Source of the DNA: Lumbricus terrestris
Lineage: Eukaryota > Annelida > Clitellata > Crassiclitellata > Lumbricidae
Direction of reading: 5' to 3'
Length of the DNA: 64,000 nucleotides
NCBI GenBank assembly: GCA_949752735.1
Contig: OX457043.1
Coordinates: 1,908,367-1,972,366 of the forward strand
The notes under the pieces: generated by a model
Databases searched by the model: none
The model's input: only the letters and a program-made list of their open reading frames with translations
What the model was told of the DNA's origin: nothing
Position numbers and translations under genes: made by a program
Shown: positions 1 through 9,849 of the stretch, piece after piece
Numbering within the stretch: position 1 is the stretch's first letter
How the letters are laid out: each line of letters begins with the position of its first letter

Positions 1-161
1 TGTATCTTCTTCTTCTTCTTCTTTCCCTTCAGGCTAGGATTATTCCCTCTGGCGAGGGGTCAGCCACTCGGATCCTTCTCCTCCACTTGTGTCTGTTTCC
101 AGTGTCATCTCTCTTCAATTTGAGCAGCTCTAGGTCTTGTTGTATCACGTCCTCCCATATT

Positions 162-202
162 TGAATGAATGAATGAATGAATGAATGAATGAATGAATGA
201 AC
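162..202. repeat. (GAAT)n microsatellite
   Basis: About ten copies of GAAT in a row. Open frames across it are repeat artefacts. Confidence 0.95.
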
Positions 203-243
203 GATACGTGGTATTGTTTTCGATTGGCATCCACTGGCTACTG

Positions 244-318
244 TTCCTCTTCCTCCTCTTCCCTCTCCCCCTCCTCCTCCTCCTCCTTCTCCTCCTCCTC
301 CTCCTCCTCGCCCTCCTC
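244..318. repeat. CTC/CTT-rich pyrimidine tract
   Basis: Nearly pure pyrimidine run built on CTC triplets, followed by ordinary sequence. It produces serine- and leucine-rich spurious frames on one strand and arginine-rich ones on the other. Confidence 0.9.
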
Positions 319-401
319 TCGTCTGCTGCTGACGACATCTTGCGGGACAGCCATGCTACCAACTATATGCATGTATATTCAGAAGTTATGACGACGATGC
401 A

Positions 402-513
402 CCTGTCTATCTGTGTGTGTCTGTCTATCTGTCTGTCTGTATGTCTGTCTCTCTGTCTCTGTCTATCTGTCTGTCTGTCTGTCTGTCTCTGTGTCTGTCT
501 GTCTGCCTGTCTG
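402..513. repeat. (TGTC)n microsatellite
   Basis: Imperfect TGTC/TCTG tetranucleotide array of about 110 bp, the first of several in this window (others at 12885-13185, 13507-14080, 15304-15370 and 15430-15935). Confidence 0.95.
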
Positions 514-818
514 TTTCTCAAATTTTATACACAGAAGCCAAGATCGGCTAACACTATTCGAATAAACGGGAACTTTCAATGTCGTGGTACGTAATACGGA
601 TACAACGCACAGCTATCATGGTGAACGATCACAACTGATAAATCCACCAAAACAGTCACTGTGATGTGTTGAGCGATCTAACGACTGTTAGAGAAGTGTC
701 TAGATTTACTGTAACACTTGTCGTTCCGTGTTTGTTAGGGCTGTAGGCGTGGCTCTCAAATGGCGTGGTACCGTACGATTAAAACACGGTCTAAACAGTT
801 GTGTTACTGACAGGGAGT

Positions 819-1359
819 CAGAGGCGGATCCAGGATCAGTCCGCCATGCCCCCCTTCAGAGATTTGCCCAGACGATTTGCCCAGACGTGCCCCCCCAACA
901 AGCTTTCAGTTAATGCAGCGGGAAAAGGTGAGAGAGAGAAAAAGTAGCACCCATGACAAATGGTCTGATCCTACGGTACCTCGACCCCGACCACCATGGA
1001 CTACTCTTACGGACAACCCTTTTGACTCAGCGCATTTGATCCTGTTCCTATCGTAACTCGACCCGGACCACTACGGGCTACTCTCACGGACAACCCTTCT
1101 AACTCAACGCAGCGCTCGTGAATAAGCCGGTGCCCAGCGCTTGGCTTTTCAGTGGCGTTTTAGAAATTAGGAGATTACGATTACGATTACGAAATGGTCA
1201 TCAGCTTTCAAATAACAGGAGGTGCCACGGCTTTTTAAAGAAAAGTTTCGGAGAAAGACTAAAAAAATGATCACCAGTCTTTTCGGCGAAAGACGAAGAT
1301 TTTTTTTATAGATGACCAAAAAATTTGGCCGCCTTAAAAAATTTCTATATCCGCCCCTG
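819..1359. mobile_element. hAT-like TIR element carrying a nested SINE
   Basis: The left end reads CAGAGGCGGATCCAGG and the right end is the inverse form, ending TCCGCCCCTG. This type of end is common in hAT elements. The flanking 8-mers are not an exact duplication, so the insertion is old or the ends are slightly off. There is no coding frame. A GATTAC-tailed SINE (975-1195) sits inside. Confidence 0.55.
975..1195 (+). mobile_element. SINE-like repeat with internal duplication and GATTAC tail (copy 1)
   Basis: The copy contains two successive ~90-bp units, each with a CTCGACCC(C/G)GACCAC core followed by a GGACAACCCTT core. A hairpin-prone GC-rich segment follows (GCAGCGCTCGTGAATAAG onward), then GGCGTTTTAGAAAT and a (GATTAC)n tail. 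A second near-identical copy is at 62385-62622, and a tail-only fragment is at about 7990-8035. No coding frame is seen. The short size, fixed order and A-rich hexamer tail point to a SINE. I could not find convincing pol III boxes. Confidence 0.7.
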
Positions 1360-1496
1360 AGGAGAAAAGCTAGGGAAATATTTCTGAGGTTCCATATCGA
1401 GGATTTTCCAGTGGATGGTCACAAAATTCTCAGAATAAGTTCATAATTTCGGAAAATATTTACTTGGTGAGTTTTGGCCCGTAGATCCTGCTCTCA

Positions 1497-1722
1497 ATAA
1501 TAATAATAATCTTTTCTTTAATTGAGCGCCTGCAAACGCACTGCGCTTTACATTTACAAGTTATGCAGTAATCTTAATTAAACTTAACTACTAACTGAAC
1601 AGACAGCTTTGCAATTACACGGCGCTAATAGCAGCCTACAAAGCATATCCGCCCAACGGGGGCTAGAACCTGCTACCTCTCGCACTCTTGGCCAGCGTGT
1701 TAACCATTACTCTACCGGGCCC
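1497..1722 (-). mobile_element. tRNA-derived SINE (family 2)
   Basis: Read on the minus strand, the head (near 1722) has an A-box-like GTAGAGTAATGGTTAACACG and a B-box-like GGTTCTAGCCC, in tRNA-like spacing. A body of about 130 bp follows, and the copy ends with GCGCTCAATTAAAG and an (ATT)n tail near 1497. A partial copy of the body is at 41000-41125, and a head fragment with the same TTAACCATTACTCT stretch is at about 56950-57005. Confidence 0.7.
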
Positions 1723-1879
1723 CCCCCCCAATGGTTACGCCCATGGAAAGAAATGTGTGGGCGACATTGTCCAATGTCCAATTGTCTTGTCTATGGTGTG
1801 CAGTGTGTAGTTTGAATAGTGTTTAGAGTGGTAGGCCTACTTATTTAAAATCGATTACTGACTCAAACTTAATCGCGAT

Positions 1880-2000
1880 CAGTCGATTATTTTCGATTAT
1901 TTTTGGTTATTTTCGATTATTTTCGATTATTTTTGTCATTTTTTATATATTATTTTCGATTATTTTCGATTATTATTGGTCATTTTTTATATATTATTTT
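1880..2000. repeat. AT-rich tandem repeat, TTTTCGATTA units
   Basis: Roughly ten-base units TTTTCGATTA and variants are repeated, interrupted twice by TTTTTTATATATTA. The region lies in the intron upstream of the RBM24/38-like exon. Confidence 0.75.
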
Positions 2001-2217
2001 CGGTTTATTGGTGTTCGTTACGCTTGGCGTTAAAAGCTGACAGGAATGTATAGTCAATAAGTTACATTACAGTATAATAGTTGTTACTTTCCTTCTTGTT
2101 ACGGTACTTTCTTTGTGCAAAAAGTCGTTTGAACTTTTTTCTGGCAAAGAAATCAATTTATTTTGTCGTCTTCATTTTCTGTCTCCCTCTCTCTATGTGA
2201 CTTGTCACATATTATTT

Positions 2218-2517
2218 TACTGATGACGGCGATGATGGCGGTAATAACGATAGTGACGAAAATAACGATGATGACAATGATGAAGCTGACGATGACGATA
2301 ATGCCAATGACGATGATTACTTCGATGACGATCATGATAATGGTGACGATGATGATGACGATGATGATGAAGATGACGATGATAATGACGCTGATTATGA
2401 CGATGATAATGATGATAACGATTATGACGATAATGATGACGATAATGATGACGATGATGATGACGATGATGATGACGATGATGATGACGATGATGACGAT
2501 GATGATGAAGATGACGC
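2218..2517. repeat. (GAT/GAC)n triplet array
   Basis: About 300 bp of GAT, GAC and occasional AAT/GAA triplets. It ends only 18 bases before the splice acceptor of the exon at 2536. Reading frames across it (Met/Thr-rich on plus, His/Arg-rich on minus) are artefacts. Confidence 0.9.
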
Positions 2518-2535
2518 ATTGATTTTTCTGTTCAG

Positions 2536-2668
2536 GTCACGATGTCTGATCGTAACTCGACTGAAATGGCTTGTCAAGACCCGAATCCGATAATCGATGG
2601 ACGGAAAGCAAATGTCAACCTAGCCTACATCGGAGCCAAGCCAAGAATACCAGCCACAGAAATCCTAG
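2536..2668 (+). CDS. RBM24/RBM38-like RNA-binding protein, second RRM exon
   Basis: This internal exon encodes the C-terminal half of an RNA recognition motif and the stretch after it. It begins [18 protein letters not shown] and continues [19 protein letters not shown]. This matches the diagnostic segment of vertebrate RBM24 and RBM38 (SEB4), where the [19 protein letters not shown] block is almost invariant; these proteins bind GU-rich RNA and regulate splicing and mRNA stability in muscle and p53 pathways. The exon is bounded by a TTCAG acceptor just before GTCACGATG and a donor CTAG/gtatac, and is 133 bp long (enters in phase 0, leaves in phase 1). The exon with the N-terminal RNP2 half must lie left of the window. 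The pairing with 9522-9849 as the last exon is inferred. Confidence 0.9.
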
Positions 2669-2675
2669 GTATACA

Positions 2676-2937
2676 TCCTCTCTCTCTCCCTTCCCCTCTC
2701 TCCCTCTCCCTCCCTCTCTCTCTCTCTCTCTCTTTCTCCCTCTCCCTCTCTCTCCCCCTTTCTCTGTCTCCCTCTCTCTCCCTTTCTCTCTTTATCTCTC
2801 TCTCCCCTTTCTTTCTCTCCCCCTCTCTCCCCCTTTCTCTGTCTCCCTCTCTCTCTCTCTCCCTTTCTCTCTCCCTCTCTCTCTCCCTTTCTCTCTCCCT
2901 CTTCCTCTCCATCTCTCTCTCTCTCTTTCTCTTTCTT
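2676..2937. repeat. CT-rich polypyrimidine microsatellite
   Basis: About 260 bp of CT/CCCT/CTTT begins a few bases after the splice donor of the RBM24/38-like exon. All long frames crossing it are low-complexity artefacts. Confidence 0.95.
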
Positions 2938-3404
2938 CATCTAAACGCAACCATACAAGCTCTCAATCAACATGGTGTCCAACAACGATCTGTCCTTCAA
3001 TCTCCTAATCAATTGTCCCTCACTCATGGATTACTACAATGCAGCGTCGCTATTTCTCAGTGGGCTCAGTAACTGACCCTATAACGTGGAATAGACTTCT
3101 TGTTGCACTCCGCCTGATGCCTGGAGGTCGCACCACTTTCGCATTTTTCGTTCTTTCGCATTTAAAAGCGACATTATTTGGCCGTGGCTGCATCGACCTG
3201 GAGCGCTTCTGAGTTGGTTCTACCTTAATGGGGCGCTATGTAAAAACGCATTTAACAATAATAACAAGCATCCTCACCAGAAGCTCGAGTCATCATGGCT
3301 ACGTTTGAGTTTTGGATTATAGTAACCTTCTGGACGCACGGACCCAGGAATCGATGGGATCTCTTCCCGCTATTCATTGAAGAATGAAGAGGCACTATAT
3401 AGAA
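2938..3404. other. No recognisable gene
   Basis: Presumed intron of the RBM24/38-like gene. There is a short open stretch around 2970-3070 without family resemblance, and the approach to a LINE tail at the right end. Confidence 0.5.
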
Positions 3405-3417
3405 ATTGAGAAATAAA

Positions 3418-3466
<49 letters not shown>

Positions 3467-3565
3467 TGACGATTTCTATGGCGCCGTAACACAGCCATGC
3501 CGTTACAAGGGCGCCTCACATACTAAACTAAACAGCAGGATAGGCCTTGAGGAATAAATGAGTCT
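3405..3565 (-). mobile_element. LINE 3' ends meeting at an (AATA)/(AAT) tail
   Basis: Up to about 3470 the plus strand shows GGCACTATATAGAAATTGAG then (AATA)n and (AAT)n, like the tail of LINE family A read forward. From about 3471 to 3565 the minus strand matches the family B tail seen at 56146-56290 and 60268-60425, with GGCGCC and an AAC AATGACGATTTC context next to (ATT)n. The two tails share the A-rich boundary. Confidence 0.5.
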
Positions 3566-4110
3566 TGAGAAATAAATAAATAATTAAACAAATACCATCT
3601 CAAAGGTTGACGCAGACTCTTTTGTATTCATCCGTCATACTATACGACATTTGTCTTGTAATCATTCTGCGCTATATGTAAGATTTAAATTAAACGAAGA
3701 TTATTGTTAGTGCCGCATCGACCTCTTCCAGTATACCAACTTATCAGGTTAATGGTAACAATATGGCACAAAGATAGAACGAACGTGCTATCACTTAGCG
3801 TTACCTTCCAAAAAGTCCACTCAACAGCAGATGGCGTTCGTAAATGAGTTTTCCTGGATGTGATGGACGTGTTGCATGGATGCCAAACAGTTCGAGTCCT
3901 GTAATAACTTGTCATCATCCGTTCATGCATGCCATGATTTTTTGTGATCATACAGCGTTGCGTCAATTTGCAATTGGAAACGCAGATTATAAGTATTGTT
4001 ATTGTAAAATTGCCATCAATACCATTGTGTTGCAAGCAATCATCATCGTCATGGCTATAATCATAGCAGCATCGCCTTCGCCCTAATCACATCAACCGTT
4101 ATCTCCCTAG

Positions 4111-4256
4111 CAGGGTGAGAATTGCCGGGAGGGTTGGGGGGTTTCGACCCCCCCAGTCTTTCTTAGAGCCCCATGTCAAAGTATGTTTTTTACACCCCAA
4201 TTCCAGGTGGATAATGGTCCAACCCCCCCAGTTATTTTTCCACAATTCTCACACTG
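4111..4256. mobile_element. hAT-type MITE with 8-bp TSD
   Basis: A 146-bp element with inverted ends CAGGGTGAGAATTG and CAATTCTCACACTG. It is flanked on both sides by the identical 8-mer CTCCCTAG (4103-4110 and 4257-4264). TIRs starting with CAG and 8-bp duplications are the hAT signature. It is non-coding. Confidence 0.9.
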
Positions 4257-4424
4257 CTCCCTAGTCATCATCGCTAGCATCGCTGTAATCACAATGATGG
4301 CAATTGCGTTGTCGTAATCATTGGACGATTCTTGCAACGATAATGATGGTGATTGTAATGATTATGGCGATGACGGTTTGCGTGGTTATATTGTATTGTA
4401 TGGTACTGTATTTAATGACCATTT

Positions 4425-4600
4425 ATAGGCCTACAGCGCTCTCTCAGCAGACGCCTTTCAGAAGCGCTCCCAGTGCGTGCAACTACGAGAGAAAACGCAG
4501 ATTTTTAGACTAGAAAATCGAGGACGAGGAAACACTACCAGAGAGGATGGCAAAGCGAACTGATGGAGGAAGTCCATCCCATGGAGAGGGATCTGGATGA
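4425..4600 (-). mobile_element. LINE family A 3' end fragment
   Basis: On the minus strand the sequence reads as a decayed LINE C-terminus (WDGLPPSVRFA-like). The 3' hairpin segment GGGAGCGCTTCTGA follows and then GAGCGCTGTAGGCC. The same arrangement is seen, better preserved, at 19023-19660. Confidence 0.55.
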
Positions 4601-4795
4601 TCTGGATTGAGTCATGGCAGTCTTAACGTGGGAAACAAAGAGGTCAAGCCGAAGAGAGGACCTAAGTGGGCGCAGCGAAGTGGCAGAGAGGAGTCGAAGC
4701 ATACGAACACAAATATATTTCGGAGAAAGATCAAATTGAGACTTAGCAATGACAACAAGAACGTTGAATTGTATATACGGGCAGAGAAAAAATTG

Positions 4796-4906
4796 ACGAC
4801 GACGACGACGATGATGATGATGACAATGACGACGACGACGACGACGATGACGATGACGACGATGATGATGATGATGATGACGATGATGATGATGATGACG
4901 ATGAGA
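4796..4906. repeat. (GAC/GAT)n triplet array
   Basis: A run of GAC and GAT triplets about 110 bp long, which generates spurious Met/Thr and His/Arg frames. Confidence 0.9.
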
Positions 4907-5106
4907 GCGAATACAATGACCATCATGCGCCTTCAATAGCAACCCCAAAATTATCGCTAGTGATGACGATAATGACGATAAACGACGGTCATTGTTGTTA
5001 CCTTCAGGTCTACCTTTCGGTCTGAAGTCGTCTGCGTTTTCTTTGCCTGGTTACATTGCAGGACAGATTCCAGTTGCCACGGCCAGGTAGGAATAGCGCT
5101 GTAGTA

Positions 5107-5107
5107 G

Positions 5108-5174
<67 letters not shown>

Positions 5175-5345
5175 TATCATCACCAACAACAACAACAACA
5201 ACAACAACAACAGGTAGAGTATAGGAGAGGAGAGCAGAGGAGAGGATGGAAGAGAAGAGAGGGTTGAGGAGAGGAGAGGAGAGGATAAGAGAGGAGAGGA
5301 GAGGGGAGCGACGGGAGGGGATGGGAGGGAAGGGGAGGGGTAAAA
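5107..5345. repeat. Compound microsatellite: (ATC)n, (AAC)n and GGAGA-rich tract
   Basis: About 23 ATC triplets (5107-5175) are followed by AAC triplets to 5213. A 130-bp almost pure purine tract of GGAGA/GAGGG units then runs to about 5345. The Asp-rich frame on the minus strand is an artefact. Confidence 0.95.
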
Positions 5346-5486
5346 TCATCTCCTTAACACTGATTCGATTATGAACATTATGAAGACAAAAGTCATGTAT
5401 AATCAGATGCGCATACTATGCAAACGGAACCAAACGTATAAGCACAAGCAGACCCATGGACAAGGGCAACCACACGCACTCATACA

Positions 5487-5645
5487 CAATATCAATATCA
5501 ATATCAATATCCCTAGGCACAGTGCCCGTAGGAGTCCGACGCCACTCTCTGTCTGAGTCTGTCTCGCGTCATGTTACCCAGCTTCAACCGGTCCGGTCAG
5601 CAGGTCTGCCCCATACCATTAACATCTTGAAGCAGCTGGACCACC
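5487..5645 (-). mobile_element. LINE 3' terminal fragment with (GATATT)n tail
   Basis: On the minus strand it reads AAGGTGGTCCAGCTGCTTCA through GTGGCGTCGGACTCCTACGG and a stop, then a (TTGATA)n tail at 5487-5512. A second copy of the same segment is on the plus strand at 53960-54110, where it also ends in a TGA-rich tail. The C-terminal SDSYGH-stop and repeat tail suit the end of an APE-type LINE, as also seen near 44607. Confidence 0.55.
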
Positions 5646-6990
5646 TTATCTGATTGAAGAGAATATGGGAGAGAGGCATGAAGGACAACTGGGTCAATGC
5701 CCGTATGTGTCCCATGCTCTCTTCTCCGACTCTCTCCACTGGTCTGTCCTGACCGACCTGTGCATGCCTGCTCCACATCATGACACCTTGGAGCATCTGG
5801 GCCGCTATGTCACTTGTGTAGTGGTTTTTTGCGGATTTCAATCGTCTGGGTCTTTTACTGCCAGTGTATCGCCACCCATCTGGCAAACCTTCCTCCTTTT
5901 GTCCGGGCTTAGGACCGGCACAGGGAAGTTGTTGGTTCCCTGTGGCGGAGGATGGATGCAGTTTAACGTCATGCCCAGGACAAATACACACGCATCCACT
6001 TATACACACGTGGACCGTGACCTCTACCTATTTAGCCCGACGCGTCGTCCATCGGACCTTTTTCTACGCCGTGCATAACAACAATTCTCTCATCTGACGC
6101 GAGACCTTTTCGCACGGAGTACTTACAGCCAGTGGCCCTGGCGCTGCTGATGCCTGCAGGGGAGCGTGGTCTGAGACGGGCGTTCCCTCCACCCACCCGG
6201 GTCTGCTCTCCTCTGCCAGGCAGACCGTGGCTGTTACAGAAGGATTTTTTCGCACGCAAGCGTTGAGGGAATTGATTTAGGAGCTGCATAGTGGGACCTG
6301 CCGTGACAACGAAGAAGCATGTCGAAGGCTTAGTTCTTTCTAATCAACAAACGCTCTCGTTAAAAGTTGCAAAACTGGGTCGACATCGGTCGTAAATTCT
6401 CGTTAGACGGAGAACTTCGGGTCGGCAGAAGATACCGGCCCGCCATCATTCTGATTTCTGAGGTTGAAAGGTCAAGGAGCATGCGTAACAGAGTTCTCTC
6501 TCTCTTGTGAGATCCAGGCACAACTCGTGTAGCGCTTTAATTCGATGTGAAAGTCTATGTGCGGTAACCGGACAAGTGACGTTTTACGTAACGTCTGCCC
6601 GTCTTCATACTTAGATTTCTTCGGGCGTGTGTAGTGTGTACACTGTGTAGCCTGCTGAGGTTTTAGCTTCAGGTTACATTTGAAACTTTCTTCGATCATA
6701 CCATGCTAGCTTATCCTACTTACTGCTACAACCCTGCAGAAGTGCAACTCTCCCAGTTAACTCTTTTTGTTGGATAGTGGAATGGCAATTAATGGGAGGG
6801 GGCCTTTAGCACCATGGTGACAGTGTCAACAGTGGCGGTAGCGTTACTTTAAATTGGTCTCAAGACATCGGTAATGTGGCAGCGATCAAATTGATTCTTC
6901 ATTAATTATATTTTAAGAAATCGAAAGTAACATAGGCCTAATTATACTCTAGGGCAGATATTTATAATTAGCATCAGGATAACTTTCTTC
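5646..6990. other. No recognisable gene
   Basis: Unique-looking sequence with a minus-strand open stretch between 5660 and 6009 that may be the upstream part of the LINE fragment at 5487-5645. I recognise no family. If the RBM24/38 gene model is right, this is intron. Confidence 0.4.
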
Positions 6991-6994
6991 TATC

Positions 6995-7376
6995 ATACCA
7001 TGCTTTCTTCGATCATATCATGCTTTCTTCTATCATACCATGCTTTCTTCGATCATACCATGCTTTCTTCGATCATATCATGCTTTCTTCTATCATACCA
7101 TGCTTTCTTCGATCATATCATGCTTTCTTCTATCATACCATGCTTTCTTCTATCATACCATGCTTTCTTCGATCATATCATGCTTTCTTCTATCATACCA
7201 TGCTTTCTTCGATCATACCATGCTTTCTTCGATCATACCATGCTTTCTTCTATCATACCATGCTTTCTTCGATTATACCATACTTTTTTCGATCATACCA
7301 TGCTTTATTCTATCTTACCATGCTTTCTTCGATCATGCCATGCTTTCTTCGATCATACCATGCTTTCTTCTATCAT
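6995..7376. repeat. 20-bp minisatellite, about 19 copies
   Basis: Unit ATGCTTTCTTC(G/T)ATCATA(C/T)C is repeated about nineteen times with few changes. Decay appears only in the last third (TACTTTTTTC, TTTATTC, CTTACC variants). A single diverged unit is also at 6687-6706 (ACTTTCTTCGATCATACCAT). Because 20 is not a multiple of three, all three forward frames are open with the same hydrophobic repeat peptide, so these frames are not genes. Confidence 0.97.
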
Positions 7377-7472
7377 AATTATACCATAATTATACTCTAG
7401 GGCAGAGCTTTTAAGAGGAAGCTATTGAGAAATAGGATACTAAGCATTCCAAGTTTCCAGGTGAATTTGCAG

Positions 7473-7477
7473 TGAGT

Positions 7478-7505
<28 letters not shown>
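7473..7505. repeat. (AC)n microsatellite
   Basis: Fifteen or so uninterrupted CA dinucleotides. Confidence 0.97.
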
Positions 7506-7509
<4 letters not shown>

Positions 7510-8470
7510 TGCACTGTAATCAGTGTTCTCAACCGCTTGAGACCCGTGTTATGTTTTGTTTTAATGGAGTCAAATGAAACAACAGCAGGAACGATGATTA
7601 TTGTACTTTCATTGTAGGTAATCGGGCTTTCGCAGTTGATTTACTGATTAGCCTAAGAGTCAGACAGTGGCCTCCGCCTCTCTGTTCCCCATAATATGAT
7701 TCTGGTTGGCGCTAATTAGTTTTCTAGTTATTGGGTTTTTAAGCTGGAGAGCAACCTGTCGGTGGTCTATACTAACAAGTGAGAGGCAATGGAAATTACT
7801 GGAGTGACGAGGCAAGCAGGTGGCGTGTTTTCGTAAACAGCGGTGGATGCAAGATCATAAAAGTAGCGAGGATGCGAGCAAGGTCACGTTTAATAATATT
7901 ATCGTCTGTCGGCCGAAAATGTTTTTCTGTGTGGTCGCGATTGTTACACTTGGACTAACATATGCTTCAAACTTGCTTTTATTACTTTTATAGTCGCGCT
8001 TTAGAAATAATGACGTTTACGATTACGGTTATGTACGGGCATTTTTACAGGTGTGACCCAATCCCGATTTAAATAATTTTCGAAATTTGAAACTAATTCT
8101 GTACATTTTGCGACCTTGTCAATTTGAAAATCCCCGACATGAAAAATGCCGACCCGAAATTGTTTCCTTGTTATCATGATTGGTCGTATAGTGTAGTGGT
8201 CACTGTAAATCTCCGATATTTCTCATAGCCACACAAAGGGGAGCCATGGCAACCAATTTATTAGCAAGCTGTGGTTAGAATCTGGCCGTGGGAGAGACAT
8301 GGTGTTACGTTGGTTGCATTGTCCTAAGCCTGGAACTCATAATACAGAGAGCTCAGTTTCAAGACTGACATAATTATGAAACATTGTTCTGTGTAATGAC
8401 CTTGAGCAAGTCATTGAAGCATAATAAATGCTATGCGCCACGGATTTTGTTCTAACCATCTATCTATCTA
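7506..8470. other. No recognisable gene; SINE tail remnant
   Basis: Presumed intronic sequence. At about 7521 CAGTGTTCTCAACCGCTTGAG resembles a hAT end. At about 7990-8035 CGCGCTTTAGAAAT plus GATTACGG resembles the 3' end of the GATTAC-tailed SINE. Confidence 0.4.
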
Positions 8471-8650
8471 TCCATCTGAGGAATTTATACAGCGCCCGTT
8501 GCAGATAACTGTTCAGAGGCGCTCCCCACCCATGCACGGCCAAAGAAGAAAGTCTTGAGTTAGTCTATGAAAAAAAGTTAGACAGGTCCGGCGGTAGGGA
8601 ACGCAGGCCAAAGAGGATTCAATTCCAATCAGAGAGACCCGCAATAGGGA
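8470..8650 (-). mobile_element. LINE family A 3' end fragment
   Basis: The minus strand encodes a decayed LINE C-terminus (FGLRSLPPDLSNF is readable, with two stops). Then come GGGGAGCGCCTCTGAACAG and GGGCGCTGTATAAATTCCTC. This is the same 3' hairpin and GCGCTATATAAA terminus as the LINE at 19023-19660. Confidence 0.65.
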
Positions 8651-9135
8651 ACGCCATAATTTTCTACACGGTGCTTTTGAACTGAGTTGAAGGTTCCATG
8701 AAATTTGACGAATGATTGGTTAATTAGATTGTTCATGAAAGTTTTATAGACATCGGTTTAATGTTATTGAGTCTCAAGACTAAGTCATCGTGATTTTCAT
8801 GTTCATTTTCACGTCCCATAGAACTGTTTCCTTTTCTTGTTGTCCGGGATTTCATGTTCATTCTTAGTTGATGGAAGTCGGAAATAATTACACCGACCTT
8901 GCAGTGTTGTTGGTGGTAAGATAAGTCTGCGAGAGAGAGGACTTAACGTGTCTTCATGCATAAGACGAAGCGAAGAGAAATGAAGTCGATTGTGATTTAT
9001 CATCCTGCATAGCTGTCTATCTTAGTTAGACATGTGTAACTAGTTCAACAAATCATTCCTCATCTTCTCTTCTTTCTCTTCTTTCGCATTTCAATATCAT
9101 TTCTTTCTTTTTTCATCTTAATTCGTCTTCTTGGT

Positions 9136-9420
9136 CTCTTTCCGCAGCTCGTCTTTTTCGTCTTCACTCTTCCTCATCCTTCACATCTTTCCATCTTTCC
9201 CCTCTGTCTCTCTCCCCCTCTTTCTCTGTCTCTGTATCTGCCTGTCTCTCTGTCTGTTTTTGTCTCTCTGTCTATCTCTTTATTCTATTACTCTGTCTCT
9301 GTTCTCTTTCTCCCTCGGACCCTCTGTATATCTGATCTCTGTCTCTCTGTCTACGTCTCTTTTTCTCTGTCTCGGTTTCTGCCTCTGTCTGTCTCTCTGT
9401 GTATGTCTGTCTCTGTCGAC
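9136..9420. repeat. CT/TCTG-rich tract
   Basis: Pyrimidine-rich low-complexity sequence grading from CTTC into TCTG units, about 100 bp before the exon at 9522. The serine/leucine-rich frame is an artefact. Confidence 0.9.
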
Positions 9421-9521
9421 TTAAGTCATAATGTGATTTATGTCGTAGGCTATGCTAGTTATTTTTATAAACAATAGACTCATTTGAATTGATTTGAATT
9501 CTAAGATATGTTTTATTCCAG

Positions 9522-9849
9522 CTATCCGAATCAGTACATCTACTGTAACAGTCCATCGTACAACCCTTCACCACATACGATACCAGCGTCTTTAGTCTCA
9601 GCCGCACCTTTCCTCGACTTCTCAATGGGAACCGGAATACATGTACATCAACCGATGACATCATCCCATATCCAGGTCCCAAACGCAATCACAGGGAACT
9701 CGACCACGTATGAAATGTTCACTCAGAATGGAACTTTTCTACCGCAGATGACTTTCGGCCCAACGAGTGTGCCATTCGTCGCCCTACCGCACCAGGGAGA
9801 CCTCATTGGACATTACACTTCCCACTTTCAACCCGCCCATATACAGTAG
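9522..9849 (+). CDS. Probable terminal coding exon of the RBM24/RBM38-like gene
   Basis: The exon starts after a clean acceptor (TTTTATTCCAG) and is open for 109 codons to a TAG at 9847. It encodes YPNQYIYCNSPSYNPSPHTI near its start and SAAPFLDF a little later. Vertebrate RBM24/38 C-termini have the same order: an HY(I/V)YP motif, a VIPA-type stretch, then PY(I/D)(D/E)Y, followed by a Tyr/Ala/Pro/Gln-rich tail. Here the tail is rich in His, Thr, Pro and Phe. The exon needs two bases from the previous exon, whereas 2536-2668 supplies one, so at least one exon of length 3n+1 should lie between them (expected to hold a GVQQLHP-like motif); I could not find it. Assignment to this gene is inference from strand, position and weak motif order. 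Confidence 0.65.

Noticed and set aside
193..594. Long open frame rich in Leu, Ser and Cys
   Set aside because: It is translated CTC and TGTC microsatellite; no non-repeat coding segment.
2542..3072. Apparent 176-residue protein extending from the RRM exon
   Set aside because: Only 2536-2668 is coding. Past the GTATAC donor it reads through a CT microsatellite in the intron; the later HGVQQ string is coincidental because phase and context do not fit.
7000..7400. Three overlapping 110-130 residue frames
   Set aside because: Artefact of the 20-bp minisatellite; identical repetitive peptide in all frames.
9131..9424. 97-residue Ser/Leu/Cys-rich frame just before the 9522 exon
   Set aside because: Pyrimidine-rich simple sequence in the intron.
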